From contig NZ_JAOEGB010000029.1 in NCBI RefSeq assembly GCF_025420585.1, positions 1-64,000 on the forward strand: a stretch of 64,000 nt of DNA, given 5' to 3'. This DNA is from Planotetraspora sp. A-T 1434. GTDB taxonomy: Bacteria; Actinomycetota; Actinomycetes; Streptosporangiales; Streptosporangiaceae. The position numbers and the translations under genes are program-made. Positions 42,630-52,360 of the stretch are shown here, piece by piece (the first letter of the stretch is position 1; every line of letters begins with the position of its first letter). The notes under the pieces are model-generated. The model had not been told where the DNA came from, searched no databases, and saw only the letters and a list, made by a program, of their open reading frames with translations.

Positions 42630-45607
42630 CACGCCACGCCGATGGGGATGAGCGTCTCCGTTCCGTCTACGGGCGCCTCCTGGACCAGATGGCCGTCCTT
42701 GGTGACGATGGTCACGCGGCGGCGGAAGGTGCGCAGGCCCGCGTTCAGCAGCGCGATCCGCAAGGGGACGGGCTCGGTGGCGGTCCCCGGGATCTCCAGC
42801 CGCTCGCTGCGGCGGTAGGCGTTGCCCGGGTCGTCGTAGTCGATGTCGAGGAAGGCGACCTGCACCGTGCCGGGGGCGAAGAGCGGGATGGCCCGGATGT
42901 CGAGCGCGTCCACGAACGGGTCGTCCACGGGGAGGAACGAGGCGTCGCCGCTGATCGGCCCCGTGGTCCGCGCCGTGCCGTTCTTCAGGTGATGCGTCAA
43001 CCGGGCGGTCCACCCGCGCCGGTCGGGGCGGGTGAGCCGGAGCCTCCAGAGCTGGGGCGCGCCGCCGAGACCGCCGGGACCGCCAGGACCGCCAGGACCG
43101 CCAGGACCGCCGGGGACCACCCGGAACACGTCGTGCCGCTGGAACGCCGCGCCGTCGTCGTAGGACATCTCGACGTCGATGGCGTCGACGATCCCGGCGT
43201 CGATCCGGTTCGGGAAGATCTGCACCTCGAGGAAGCCCAGGTCGTCGTCCGGGTCCACCGTGAGCGTGCGGTCCGTGCTGGGCCGTGGGGCGATGTCGTA
43301 GCTGAGCCTCTCCCCCACCCAGCCGGAGTCCGCGCGGAAATGGTGCTGGAGGCCGACGCGGAAGCCGATGTCGTGCGCCTGGTCGAGGAAGGTGGTGAAC
43401 CGCTTCGGCCCCGGGTCCGTCGCCGTGAGCCGGAACTCGGCGTGGCGATGGTTCTGCGCGTCGGCCGGATCTCCGTAGTCGATCGTCACATCGGTGGCGA
43501 AGAGGCCGATCCGCTGGAAGTCGACCGGGGTGCCGACGTCGACGTGGAGCTCACGGAAGAACGGGTCGTCCAGGTCGACAGAGATGAAATGGGCGGCCTT
43601 GTCGGGAAGCTGGTCCAGCAGGAGACCGATGAACCCCTGTGGCGCGTAGGTCCGGGTCACCGCCTTCTTGCGGTCGTACACGATCGTGAGCTTCTTCCGC
43701 TCCTCCTGCCGCACGAGCTTGAGGCGGAACGACACCAGGGCCGGGATTCCGCCGTCGCCCGTGGTCGGGGTCGGCGTGGGAGTCGGAGTAGGCGTCGGGG
43801 TGGGAGTCGGCGTCGGGGTGGGAGTCGGGGTCGGCGTGGGAGTGGGAGGCGGCGTCGGGACCGGCTGGCGTGCGAGTGTGGCCTGGATGGACACGGCGGG
43901 ATCGCGGCCGGGCACCTTTCCGGTGACCTCGGCGACGCGGTCCTCGTCACGGCCGACGCGCCCGGCGGCCTGCGCCCGCGAGAAGCCCCGCGCCTCGCTC
44001 GTCACGATCATGGCGCGGTTGGCGATGAGGCCCCGCGCGATGGCCAGGCGCCGCTCGGACAGCCGCTGGTTGAACGCGACCTTGGCCGGATCGCTGTCGC
44101 CCTCGAAGCTGGCGTGGGCGACGACGGAGACGTTCTTCGGCGGCAGGAGGCGCTGGTCGAGCCACTCCCGCAGCGCCGCCGCTCCCGACGGCGGCGGCGT
44201 CCTGCCGGGAGCGGTGCTCTGCGAGAAGCGCGGATCCGGGGGTGCGGGATTGCCGAGCAGGTAGGACGTGAAGACGGGGTTGGCCGGGCTAGGGGAGAAG
44301 CCCTGCTCGTGCGGCTGGTCGAAGGTGAACCCCAGGATGAAGGTCTCGTCGACGGGTGGCGAGGCGGGCCAGTTCACGGTCACGGGGAGGCTGGCACCGG
44401 CGGGCACGGTGACGGCGACCGTGCCGTCCGCGTCCGCCACCTCCAACTGCCCGCCCACCGTCACGACCGCACCCGCCGGGCCCTCGACGCGCAGCGTCTC
44501 GGACGGGCCGGCCGACCCCGGCACGAGGGACAGGCCGTAACCGCCCGGCAGGGGCGAGGGCGTCGTCGCGTTGACCGTGAGAGTCGCGGCCGGAAGCGTC
44601 CCGGCGGAGGCCGTGGCCGTGTGCGTCCCCCGAGTGCCTGCGGAAGGCGTCCCTGGAGTGGTCGTCCCGGTGGGCGGCTGTCCCGCCGTGGTAGGTGAGC
44701 CGGGGCTGCCCGCCGTACCGCCCGGGCGGAGCTTCTTGAGCCGGTCGAGGACCGCGTCGAGCCCCTCCGGCTGGCCCGCGCCCTTGAGCTGCCCCAGGTC
44801 GAGGGAGGGCTCGAACCACTTCGCGAGCAGGTCGTTCTTGAAGAAGTCGAGGGCCCACTTCTCCTTGGCCTCGCGGTCGGGCGCGCCGTCGAAGTCGATG
44901 ACCTTGATCTGAATGGCCCCGTCCTGGACGAGCTTCTCGAACCCGGCGTCGATGCCGGCCCGCACCCAGTAGATCTGGGCTTCCAGGTTGGCCGAGAAGT
45001 GGGTGTATATGCGCTCGAAGTCGGCCGTGATCTCCACGTGGACGTCGGGGGTGAGCCCGGAGTACTCCAGCTCGTAGACGATCCCGACCGGGGTGAGGCC
45101 CTGGGCGAAGGCCTGCTCCAGGATGATGGCCCCTTCCTTGTCCAGGACCAGGGAGAACGCCGCGGTCTCCGCGCCGGCGAGGGACGGCTTGGTGGCCCCG
45201 AGGATCTTGGTCACGGCGGTGAAGCCGCCGGGCGGCGGGTCCGCGGCCACGGCGCCGCCGGAGCCTTCCAGGTTGAGGGCGACGCAGCGTACGGTGCCCC
45301 GCTCGATCGGCGCGGGGGCGAGGTTGGGCACGCCGTTCCGGACGAGCGCGCCGATCCGGCCCATGATCTTGCGGCGGGTGGCCTCGGGCAACTCGACGAC
45401 CGACTCGAACATCAGGAACCCGCCGCCGTCCACCCCGGCGTCGGCGACCTCGGGGCGATACTTGATGAAGCTGAACGCGGCGCTGCCGTCCGGCCGCCGT
45501 CCGAGCGCGACCTGGGTCGCGAGATACCAGAACTGGGTCTCGTCCGCGTGGTCGCGGAAGACCGTCACGCCGTCGACGTCGAACGTGCCCGATCCGAGCT
45601 GGAGCAT
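42629..45607 (-). CDS. giant island protein A (992 aa) with OmpA-like domain and Thr-Pro linker
   Basis: Starts at the ATG at 45607, nine bases after GGAGG. Residues 1-~270 are the module shared with the two paralogues upstream (QFWYLATQVAL, AAFSFIKYRPE, KPSLAGAETAAFSLVLD, GIVYELEYSGL). Residues ~300-450 are Thr/Gly/Pro-rich with an Ig-like stretch. Residues ~475-565 resemble an OmpA-type peptidoglycan-binding domain (NVSVVAHASFEGDSD, NQRLSERRLAIARGL). A Thr-Pro linker spans 584-615. The rest holds the shared YAPQG...DDPFF block (654-684) and several beta-sandwich-like repeats with DYGDPAD or DYDDPGN turns. A Gly-Pro run lies near 860. No signal peptide. Function unknown; a wall-bound structural component is possible. 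Confidence 0.75.
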   Translation of the reverse strand: MLQLGSGTFDVDGVTVFRDHADETQFWYLATQVALGRRPDGSAAFSFIKYRPEVADAGVDGGGFLMFESVVELPEATRRKIMGRIGALVRNGVPNLAPAPIERGTVRCVALNLEGSGGAVAADPPPGGFTAVTKILGATKPSLAGAETAAFSLVLDKEGAIILEQAFAQGLTPVGIVYELEYSGLTPDVHVEITADFERIYTHFSANLEAQIYWVRAGIDAGFEKLVQDGAIQIKVIDFDGAPDREAKEKWALDFFKNDLLAKWFEPSLDLGQLKGAGQPEGLDAVLDRLKKLRPGGTAGSPGSPTTAGQPPTGTTTPGTPSAGTRGTHTATASAGTLPAATLTVNATTPSPLPGGYGLSLVPGSAGPSETLRVEGPAGAVVTVGGQLEVADADGTVAVTVPAGASLPVTVNWPASPPVDETFILGFTFDQPHEQGFSPSPANPVFTSYLLGNPAPPDPRFSQSTAPGRTPPPSGAAALREWLDQRLLPPKNVSVVAHASFEGDSDPAKVAFNQRLSERRLAIARGLIANRAMIVTSEARGFSRAQAAGRVGRDEDRVAEVTGKVPGRDPAVSIQATLARQPVPTPPPTPTPTPTPTPTPTPTPTPTPTPTPTPTTGDGGIPALVSFRLKLVRQEERKKLTIVYDRKKAVTRTYAPQGFIGLLLDQLPDKAAHFISVDLDDPFFRELHVDVGTPVDFQRIGLFATDVTIDYGDPADAQNHRHAEFRLTATDPGPKRFTTFLDQAHDIGFRVGLQHHFRADSGWVGERLSYDIAPRPSTDRTLTVDPDDDLGFLEVQIFPNRIDAGIVDAIDVEMSYDDGAAFQRHDVFRVVPGGPGGPGGPGGPGGLGGAPQLWRLRLTRPDRRGWTARLTHHLKNGTARTTGPISGDASFLPVDDPFVDALDIRAIPLFAPGTVQVAFLDIDYDDPGNAYRRSERLEIPGTATEPVPLRIALLNAGLRTFRRRVTIVTKDGHLVQEAPVDGTETLIPIGVA
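43062..43115 (-). repeat. 9-bp tandem repeat encoding Gly-Gly-Pro
   Basis: Runs of a unit close to ACCGCCAGG (plus strand) encode PGGPGGPGGPGG in giant protein A. The copies are nearly identical, a likely site of copy-number change. Confidence 0.75.
43764..43856 (-). repeat. Thr-Pro codon repeat
   Basis: An imperfect GTCGGX/GTGGGX repeat on the plus strand encodes about 14 Thr-Pro pairs, a stiff linker between the OmpA-like domain and the beta-repeat half of giant protein A. Confidence 0.85.
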
Positions 45608-45661
45608 TGGGTGGTCCCTCCTGGTCTGGGGATTGGCGGCGTTTCGGGGCATTGGCGGCGT

Positions 45662-47881
45662 TCAGGGATTGGCGGCAATGGTGACGTTGTCCTGGTCGAA
45701 GCGCCGCCAGTCCTGCTCGGCCGTGAGCCCGTTGCGGAAGAACCGGCGGACCCTGAGCTCGTAGGCGTCGGCGGCCGCGAAGTCGAACTCGAACACGGCC
45801 GTGGCGTCCGCCGCGGTGAAGTCGACGGCGTCCTCGAAGGACAGCCCGGCGACCTCGTCCTTCGCGCGGGCGTCGACGTGGATGCGCTCCAGCCCCTTGG
45901 CGGCGAAGTCGGCCGGGGACCGCAGGGTCACCGCCCGGTGGCCGCGCAGGTCGGCCCGGACGAAGACGCGGCTCGCCAGGGTGGTGGACCACGGCCCCTC
46001 GAATACTGTGCCGTCCTTCATCAGGATCGTGATGCGGTAGCGCGTCTGGTTGACGGTGGGATCGACCCGGTCGGCGGCGAACGGCCGCGGCGTCTGCCCG
46101 GAGACGACCTCGATCGAGTCCTCCGCGTGGATCCCGTTGGCCGGATCGTCGTAGACGAAATCGACCCACGCCCTGTCGACCTGGTCGAAGTTGAGCGCGG
46201 CGACGACGCTGACCTTGAGCCGCCGGGGGAACGGGTCGGGGACGTCGACCTGCGGCCGGGTGAGCGGGGCGAACGGCGTGACGTGGTCCCGGTGGTCGGC
46301 CGCCCGGTAGGTGAGCCGCGCCATGACGGGGCCCGCGGGCGGGCCGACGAGGAAGCGCTGCCACTCCCCGGCCGGCTTGTCGGAGGTGAGCCGTATGAGA
46401 TCGTCCTGCCGGATCTGGTGGGCCGGGTCGTCGTAGCGGAGCTGCACCTCGACCTGCGGGTAGCGATCCCAGGGGAAGGCCGGCAGGGGCAGGACGGGGA
46501 TGGTCTCCAGGGAGTACAGGTCGCGCGGCTCGATGCCCTCGGTCTCACCGAGGACCTGGGTGACGCCGGAGACGAGTTTGCCCGGCCGCTCCCCCGCGTC
46601 GGCCGGCTTCAGGTCCACGAGGAAGCTGAGATCGACCGGCTCGATGAGCCGCCCGTCCACGATGGCCGACGGCCACTGCGCCTCGCCCGCCGGCGTGGCC
46701 GAGTCGAGCCGCACCGTCTTGGTCTGCCCGTGGTAGGTCAGCGTGGCGGTGATCGAGCGGACCGGGTCGTGGGCGAAGTCGGCCTGGGAGATCACCTGCA
46801 CCTTTCGGCGCTGGAACCAGGGGTCGTCGGCGTCGATCTGCAGCACGAGCCGGCCGCGGTCGAGGCCCGCGCCGAAGACGCGGAACAGGCCGTCGAGATG
46901 GCCCTGCGGGTAGATGGTCCGCCGGGCGGTCGTCCGTTCGGAGAAGTCGGCGTCGAGCCGCTTGGCGTCGATCCGGGTGTAGTGCGTCTTCTTGTAGGTG
47001 AAGACGCCGAGCGGCGTGGTGCGCTCCGGCGAGAACGACTTGATGACCTCGCGCGCCTTGTCCCAGCCGTCCGGCGGCTGCCGGAGCGGGTCGAGCGAGC
47101 TCTCGAAGAAGGCGTCGGTGATCATGTCGCGGGCGCGGGCGGCCGCCGCGTCCCTGCGCTCCAGGAGGGTGCCGGTCTCGTCGTCCTCGGGAACGGTGGT
47201 GTCGACCTCGAACCGGATGGCCCTCTCGTCCTCCAGGCGCTCCATGACGTTCTGGATCTGGATGTCGGTGAACTGGCCCTCGTGGCCGAACGTCTCGTCG
47301 AGGATCTCCTGGGTCCGGTCCCAGTCGATCGTGAGGCGCACATGGTAGGCGGGCCGGAGGGCCAGGTAGTCGAGGCTGTAGACGACGCCGATCGGCGCCA
47401 GCTCCCCGGCCATGGCCTGGTCGAGGATCGTGACCCCCCGCTCGTCCAGTTCGACGGAGAACGCCGCGCGGTTGTCGCCGTACAGCGCGGGCTTGGCGGC
47501 GTGCCGTACGGCCCGCACGAACCCCGGGCCGCCCCCGTCGCCCGTCTCCCCGAAGATCATGAGCTTCACCGAGCCGTCGATGACGGGCACCGGAGCGAGC
47601 CGCGGCGGCTCGGATACGCCGGCGAGCCGCTGGAGCTCGCGCCGCACGGTCTCCAGCCGGTCGGCGGACATGCCGAGGTCGACGTCGAACTCGGCGAAGC
47701 CCCCGTTGCGCGTCGCCGACCTGAACTTGATGAGAAGGAACTCGGGGGCCTCGATCCCGCCGTCGGTCCTGGTCACGAACCGCGGCGCGAGCGGCAGGTA
47801 GTAGAACTGCAGCGGGTCCAGATGGTCCCGCATGATCGACACGCCGTCGATCAGATAGTACGGCGGTGCCTCGAAGAGCAT
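45662..47881 (-). CDS. giant island protein B (739 aa), paralogue of A and C
   Basis: Begins MLFEAPPYYLIDGVSIMRDH. The N-terminal module has LQFYYLPLAPR (25-34), PEFLLIKFRSA, KPALYGDNRAAFSVELDERG and GVVYSLDYLALR, aligning block by block with proteins A and C. A YPQG...DDPWF block at 324-356 follows. The C-terminal half has repeated ~100-residue beta-rich units with YDDPAH and YDDPAN turns, each followed by a strand ending in a D(G/H) hairpin. No signal peptide, membrane helix or catalytic motif is visible. It lies 19 bp after gene C and 54 bp before gene A in the same operon. Function unknown. Confidence 0.75.
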   Translation of the reverse strand: MLFEAPPYYLIDGVSIMRDHLDPLQFYYLPLAPRFVTRTDGGIEAPEFLLIKFRSATRNGGFAEFDVDLGMSADRLETVRRELQRLAGVSEPPRLAPVPVIDGSVKLMIFGETGDGGGPGFVRAVRHAAKPALYGDNRAAFSVELDERGVTILDQAMAGELAPIGVVYSLDYLALRPAYHVRLTIDWDRTQEILDETFGHEGQFTDIQIQNVMERLEDERAIRFEVDTTVPEDDETGTLLERRDAAAARARDMITDAFFESSLDPLRQPPDGWDKAREVIKSFSPERTTPLGVFTYKKTHYTRIDAKRLDADFSERTTARRTIYPQGHLDGLFRVFGAGLDRGRLVLQIDADDPWFQRRKVQVISQADFAHDPVRSITATLTYHGQTKTVRLDSATPAGEAQWPSAIVDGRLIEPVDLSFLVDLKPADAGERPGKLVSGVTQVLGETEGIEPRDLYSLETIPVLPLPAFPWDRYPQVEVQLRYDDPAHQIRQDDLIRLTSDKPAGEWQRFLVGPPAGPVMARLTYRAADHRDHVTPFAPLTRPQVDVPDPFPRRLKVSVVAALNFDQVDRAWVDFVYDDPANGIHAEDSIEVVSGQTPRPFAADRVDPTVNQTRYRITILMKDGTVFEGPWSTTLASRVFVRADLRGHRAVTLRSPADFAAKGLERIHVDARAKDEVAGLSFEDAVDFTAADATAVFEFDFAAADAYELRVRRFFRNGLTAEQDWRRFDQDNVTIAANP

Positions 47882-47900
47882 GGCCGGGGGTCCTTTCCGG

Positions 47901-50078
47901 TCAGGCGGGGAGCTCGATGATCAGGTCCGCGTCCGTGACCGGTCCCGGGGACTCGATCTCCTTGCGGCTTCCGTCGGCCATGAAGAACTTCGCCTTCCAC
48001 GTGTAGCTCTTCTGGGTCTTGTCCTGGATGGCCAGCTCGAAGAGCTGCTCGTTGCCGGGCTTGCGGAAGGTGAAGCTGCCGCGCTCGTCGATGCCGTGGC
48101 CGGGGTCGGTGTAGTGGATCTCGACGGTGGCCAGCTTCACGAGGGTCCAGTCGATGAGGTCGGGGACGATCTTGACGCTCAGCGTCACCGACTCCTCGCC
48201 GAGCAGCAGCGTCTTGCCCGTGATCGGCAGGTCGCCGCTGTCGGTGGACGTGCCGTCCCGGAAGGTGGTGATGGCGCGGTAGGTGACCGCTCCCTGGCGC
48301 TCGTCGATGACGGGGAACGACCAGTCGAAGAAGCGCTTGTCCTTCTGCAGCGCGATGGACGTCGACTGCCGGTAGTCGTTGCCGTCGTCGGCGTACGACA
48401 GGTCGACGAAGATCGTGTCGATCCGCCGATCGAAGTCGCCCCGGGTGCGGAGCTGGACCGTCCGCGTCGCGGAGAAGGGGTCGTCGACGTAGAACCGCTG
48501 CCCTTTGAGCCCGGTCAGCTCCTTGACGTACTCCCGGCCGTCCTGCATGAAGTACTTGATCGAGCCGCCGTACGGCTGGACCGGCTTCAGCAGCAGCTCC
48601 TTGACCGTGGCCTTCTTGGTGTCCTTGTCGATCTGGAAGCGGTTCACCGGCGGCACTCCGGGGGCGACCTCGGGGTGCTCCAGCGTGAGGACGGCGCGGG
48701 TGACCTGGTCGAAGTTCATGTCGCCCACTTCGATGTCGACCAGCCACAGGCCCAGCTCGTCCACGTTGATCTTCAGGTCGTTGGTGTCGTCCTCGATCCA
48801 TTCGGAGGTGAACACCCGGCTCTCGCCCTTGTAGTTAACGACGTACTGGTACTTGAACTTCGTCGAGCCGCCGCTGATGAAGGCGTTGAACTTCCCAACG
48901 TCGTCGGCCTTGCGGAAGCCGAAGGTCTGGATGCCGTGGTCCCTGGTGTGCGGCGGGTAATCGATCTTCACGTCCACGCTGAAGATCGGCAGCTCGACGA
49001 AGTCCGCGTTCACCTGGATCGTGAGGTTGAGCTGGCGGAAGAACGGGTCGTCGAGGTCCACCTCCATCGAGTAGTCGGTCCAGGTGAACCCCTGGCTCAC
49101 GAGCGACTGCATGTTGGCCTGCGGGTGCACCTCGACGGTGGTGACCTGGTTCTCCTTGACCTCGATGTGGACGTCCGACCGCTTGTCCACCATGACGCTC
49201 CGCTTGATGTTCTCGAAGTCGTCGTCGCGGACCTTCGAGAAGTCGCGGTTCTCCGGCGGGACGGCCTCCAGCAGGTTGCGCTTGACCGCCTCGTCGAGCT
49301 GCCGCTCGACCGACCCGCGCACTATGTCGAGCAGCTTGGCGGTCTCGGGGTCGCCGTTCGGCAGTGCGCCGGGGTCGACCTCCACGACCCGGGACTCGGA
49401 GTTCCTGAAGATCTCGGTGACGTGCTCGCTGAAGTCGTCCTCCGACCAGAAGTTCTCCTCGAAGTCGACCTCCTGGACGAAGTTGTAGAACTTGGTCGCG
49501 ACCCAGGTGCCGACGGCCCGCACCGGGGGCATCCGGGCGGCGAAGGTCAGGTCGTACACCACCCGGACGCCGCCGGCCCCCTGGCTGCTCATCACGGCCT
49601 CGAAGACGGGCGCGCCGAACTGGGTGAGCTCCGCCGAGATCGCCACGACGTTGTTGCCGTACATGGACGGCTTGCCCGCGTTGTTGACCCTCTGGACGAG
49701 GTCGCCGCTGGCGGCGAGCACCTCGACCGTGACGTCGGCCGTGGAGACCTGGGGTTTGGTGAGGATGAGCTGGTTCGGGTCCACCGGCTGCGCGCCGGGG
49801 CCGCGGCGGGCGGTGATCATCTGGGCCAGCTTCCCGCGCACCGTCTGCTCCTGCTGGTCGGTGAGCGCCAGCTCGATGTCCATGAAGACGAGCGCGGCCC
49901 CCACGTCGCCGCTGGCCAGCGGCTTGAGCGTGCGGTACTTCACGAACTTGAAGACGGCCTTGCCGGCCTCGCGCCGCAGGATCGGCACCTTCGGCAGGAT
50001 GTGGAACCGGAGGTCGTCGCCGTCGTCCAGATAGGCGGTCGCCTCGGGCAGGTCGATGGCTCCTTGGAGCAGAAGCAT
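47901..50078 (-). CDS. giant island protein C (725 aa), paralogue of A and B
   Basis: The ATG at 50078 is preceded by AGGAGG. The shared N-terminal module shows LRFHILPKVPI, AVFKFVKYRTL, KPSMYGNNVVAISAEL and RVVYDLTF, followed by an acidic helical stretch (200-300) and the block HPQANM...DDPFF at 319-347. The C-terminal ~350 residues contain repeated beta units (VDVKIDYPPHTRDHG, VFVDLSYADDGNDYR, VEIHYTDPGHGIDE), each with a similar W/Y...DG pattern. It is the most acidic of the three. No export signal. Probably an assembly partner of A and B; the function is not known. Confidence 0.75.
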   Translation of the reverse strand: MLLLQGAIDLPEATAYLDDGDDLRFHILPKVPILRREAGKAVFKFVKYRTLKPLASGDVGAALVFMDIELALTDQQEQTVRGKLAQMITARRGPGAQPVDPNQLILTKPQVSTADVTVEVLAASGDLVQRVNNAGKPSMYGNNVVAISAELTQFGAPVFEAVMSSQGAGGVRVVYDLTFAARMPPVRAVGTWVATKFYNFVQEVDFEENFWSEDDFSEHVTEIFRNSESRVVEVDPGALPNGDPETAKLLDIVRGSVERQLDEAVKRNLLEAVPPENRDFSKVRDDDFENIKRSVMVDKRSDVHIEVKENQVTTVEVHPQANMQSLVSQGFTWTDYSMEVDLDDPFFRQLNLTIQVNADFVELPIFSVDVKIDYPPHTRDHGIQTFGFRKADDVGKFNAFISGGSTKFKYQYVVNYKGESRVFTSEWIEDDTNDLKINVDELGLWLVDIEVGDMNFDQVTRAVLTLEHPEVAPGVPPVNRFQIDKDTKKATVKELLLKPVQPYGGSIKYFMQDGREYVKELTGLKGQRFYVDDPFSATRTVQLRTRGDFDRRIDTIFVDLSYADDGNDYRQSTSIALQKDKRFFDWSFPVIDERQGAVTYRAITTFRDGTSTDSGDLPITGKTLLLGEESVTLSVKIVPDLIDWTLVKLATVEIHYTDPGHGIDERGSFTFRKPGNEQLFELAIQDKTQKSYTWKAKFFMADGSRKEIESPGPVTDADLIIELPA

Positions 50079-50110
50079 GGATTCCTCCTGTTATGGATCG
50101 CTTCTTGGGG

Positions 50111-52360
50111 TCACTGGATTTCGAGCAGGTCGGCGACGTCCCGGGTCCGCACCGTGACGCCCGCTGGCGCGGTCAGCTCGCCGACCAGGCGGAGCCGATC
50201 CCTGGCTCCTCCCAGCGCGGCCTTGACCGCCGCCGCCTGGGCGGCGTCGAGCGTGGCGGACAGCGCGGTGGTCCAGGGCGGGAGGCCTGAGCTGGTGCCC
50301 TCGGCGACGGGAGCCCAGCCGCCGTCCGGCGTCCTGACCTCCACGGCGACCCGCCGTACGGTCACCGGCGCGGGGCGGAGATCGGACCCGGCGGGCAGCC
50401 CCCGGCGCATGGTGTCCCGGTCCTGGTCCGGCACGTCGAGGCGGGTGGTGACCTGAAGGAACGCCACGGCACCCGCCTCGACGAGGCCGATCGCCCGCCC
50501 CCCTCCCGGCAGGCGATCGAGGAACGGCCCGGGAGGGACGTACGTCCAGACACCCGGCTCCGCGTCGTCCGGCCAGGCCTCGACCCCGTTGAGCACGATC
50601 CCCTCGGGGGGATCGACGGCGATGACCAGCCCGTCGGCGGGGGCGACCGGTGCGGACCACTGCCCCGGAGCCCCCGGAACGCCACCGGTCGCCACCCGCC
50701 ACACCACGCCGGGCTGGAACGGGGAGGTGGCGATCCAGCGGATCTCGCCCTCCCCCTGCAGCCGTATGGTCCGCGGCGGCCCGGCGTCGCCCTCGGCCCG
50801 CCACTCCACCTGGACGGGGGGCTTGCGGCAGGCGAGGCGCGCCTGGTGCGCGCCGAATCCCGGCAGGGTCACGATGTCGAGGTCGAGCCGGTCGCGCCCG
50901 TCGACAGGCAGCTCGATCGTCCGTCCCGGCCCGGTCGGCCGGATCACCACGCGGGCGGGCGGGTCCCCGGGCACGCGCGGCACGGCCGCCAGCGGCGTAG
51001 CCGCGTCGAGCCGCGCCGGCGTCCGCCCCTCCGCCGTGACGACCTCGGCGACGGCCAGAGCGGTCAGCGCCTCCGACGCCCGGACCACCGTCAACGGCAA
51101 CGGGAAGGCGGCGGGCCCGAGCAGCAGGTGCCGGTCCGTCGCCGGTTGCCACGGCCCGGCCAGCTCCGCCGGGCCCGGCACCCGCGACGCCCCCTCGGGC
51201 ACCTCCGGCACATCGAGCAGCGCGCGCAGCCGCACCTCGGCGCCCAACTCACCGAGGTGCGACTCCTCGCCGGGCGCGAGGACGACGTGCGCCGTGCCGG
51301 TACGGCCGGGCGGGTCCAGGGCGGCTCCGGCGGTGACCTGCTGGGGGCGTAGAGGCGGCGCGGGGGGCACCCGCAGGTCGGCGAAGAGCGCGAGCAGGCC
51401 GGACACCGGCTCGGGCAGGTTGGCGGCGAACTCCACGGAGACGTGACCGGCGGGCAGGGAGGGAACCGTGATCCGGCGCACGTGCCGGTCGAGGCTCCCG
51501 CCCGATAGCGCCCGCGCCGCGAGGAACGGGTCGAGGCTGACCACCCGGTCGACGAGCACGGCGGTGGGCACGGCGAGATCGACGTGCTCCTGGCCCCGCG
51601 CCACCTCGTCCGGAGAGCGCAGCCGGTAGCGGATCGCCGTGGACAGCTCCGGGCGGGCCAGCAGCTCCTTCAACCGCAGTGCCAGCGTCTCCGCCCGTCC
51701 CTCCCGCTGCCCGGGGAGCAGGGCGTCGAGGGCCTCACCGAGCTCTTCGAGGCTGAGCGCCGCCCCCTCGCCCACCCGCCCGGCCAGCCGTACGGCGAGG
51801 TCGTGCGGGTCGACGGTGACCGCCAGGGGAAGTCGCGGCGCGACCGCGCGCAGGGTGAGGCGCAGCGTGGCGGTCACCAGGAGCGTGGCGTCCTCGACGA
51901 GCCGCGCGGCGAGCGTGGCGGCTTCCGGGGAGAGGATCGCGGCGACCCGGGCCCGTGCCAGCAGGCCGGGGGCGAGCTCGAACGCGGGGACGAGCACCTG
52001 TTCCGCCACGCGGCCGAGCCTGGCGGTGAACTCCAGCACGCCTCCCCGCACCTCGGCCTCGGCGAGCCTGATGATCTGGCCCTGTGCCACGGCGGCCGCC
52101 CCTATCTCGGGCAGGCGGGTGCCGACCGCGAACCCGGCCTCGATCCGTCCGTAGGGCGGCTCGTCGCCGCGGACCAGCGTCACGAGCAGCGCCGCCGAAC
52201 CGTCCGCCTGCCGTTCGAGGTCCAGGTCGTCCGGTACGGCCACCGCCAGGCCGTTGTCGTCGAAACCGCGGAAGACGGCGCCCGGCAGCGAGGTGAGCGG
52301 CGCGCCGAGGTCGGGCAGGCCGGTGAGCAGGCCGGTGGACAGGCCGGTTTGCGTTGTCAT
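50111..52360 (-). CDS. giant island protein D (749 aa), divergent member
   Basis: The ATG at 52360 overlaps the stop of gene E by one base (TGATG). The N-terminal part begins with GLSTGLLTGLPDLGAPL repeats, then AVAVPDDLDLERQADGSAAL, which recalls the YLP...R..DG...F pattern of A-C in a weaker form. The middle is Leu/Ala/Arg-rich and helical. The C-terminus is beta-rich (VQVEWRAEGDAGPPRTIRLQ and IRWIATSPFQPGVVWRV). No known family, signal peptide or active site seen. Its place between E and C in a tightly packed operon suggests a common structure or pathway. Confidence 0.7.
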   Translation of the reverse strand: MTTQTGLSTGLLTGLPDLGAPLTSLPGAVFRGFDDNGLAVAVPDDLDLERQADGSAALLVTLVRGDEPPYGRIEAGFAVGTRLPEIGAAAVAQGQIIRLAEAEVRGGVLEFTARLGRVAEQVLVPAFELAPGLLARARVAAILSPEAATLAARLVEDATLLVTATLRLTLRAVAPRLPLAVTVDPHDLAVRLAGRVGEGAALSLEELGEALDALLPGQREGRAETLALRLKELLARPELSTAIRYRLRSPDEVARGQEHVDLAVPTAVLVDRVVSLDPFLAARALSGGSLDRHVRRITVPSLPAGHVSVEFAANLPEPVSGLLALFADLRVPPAPPLRPQQVTAGAALDPPGRTGTAHVVLAPGEESHLGELGAEVRLRALLDVPEVPEGASRVPGPAELAGPWQPATDRHLLLGPAAFPLPLTVVRASEALTALAVAEVVTAEGRTPARLDAATPLAAVPRVPGDPPARVVIRPTGPGRTIELPVDGRDRLDLDIVTLPGFGAHQARLACRKPPVQVEWRAEGDAGPPRTIRLQGEGEIRWIATSPFQPGVVWRVATGGVPGAPGQWSAPVAPADGLVIAVDPPEGIVLNGVEAWPDDAEPGVWTYVPPGPFLDRLPGGGRAIGLVEAGAVAFLQVTTRLDVPDQDRDTMRRGLPAGSDLRPAPVTVRRVAVEVRTPDGGWAPVAEGTSSGLPPWTTALSATLDAAQAAAVKAALGGARDRLRLVGELTAPAGVTVRTRDVADLLEIQ

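Noticed and set aside
43764-43856. The Thr-Pro repeat as a sequencing or assembly artefact
   Set aside because: The frame stays open through the repeat and the flanking domains match the paralogues on both sides, so the repeat looks genuine, though its exact copy number could be misassembled.
44999-47920. A 973-codon plus-strand frame opposite the giant proteins
   Set aside because: It is a compositional shadow of the paralogues on the minus strand, which align with each other and have good ribosome sites.
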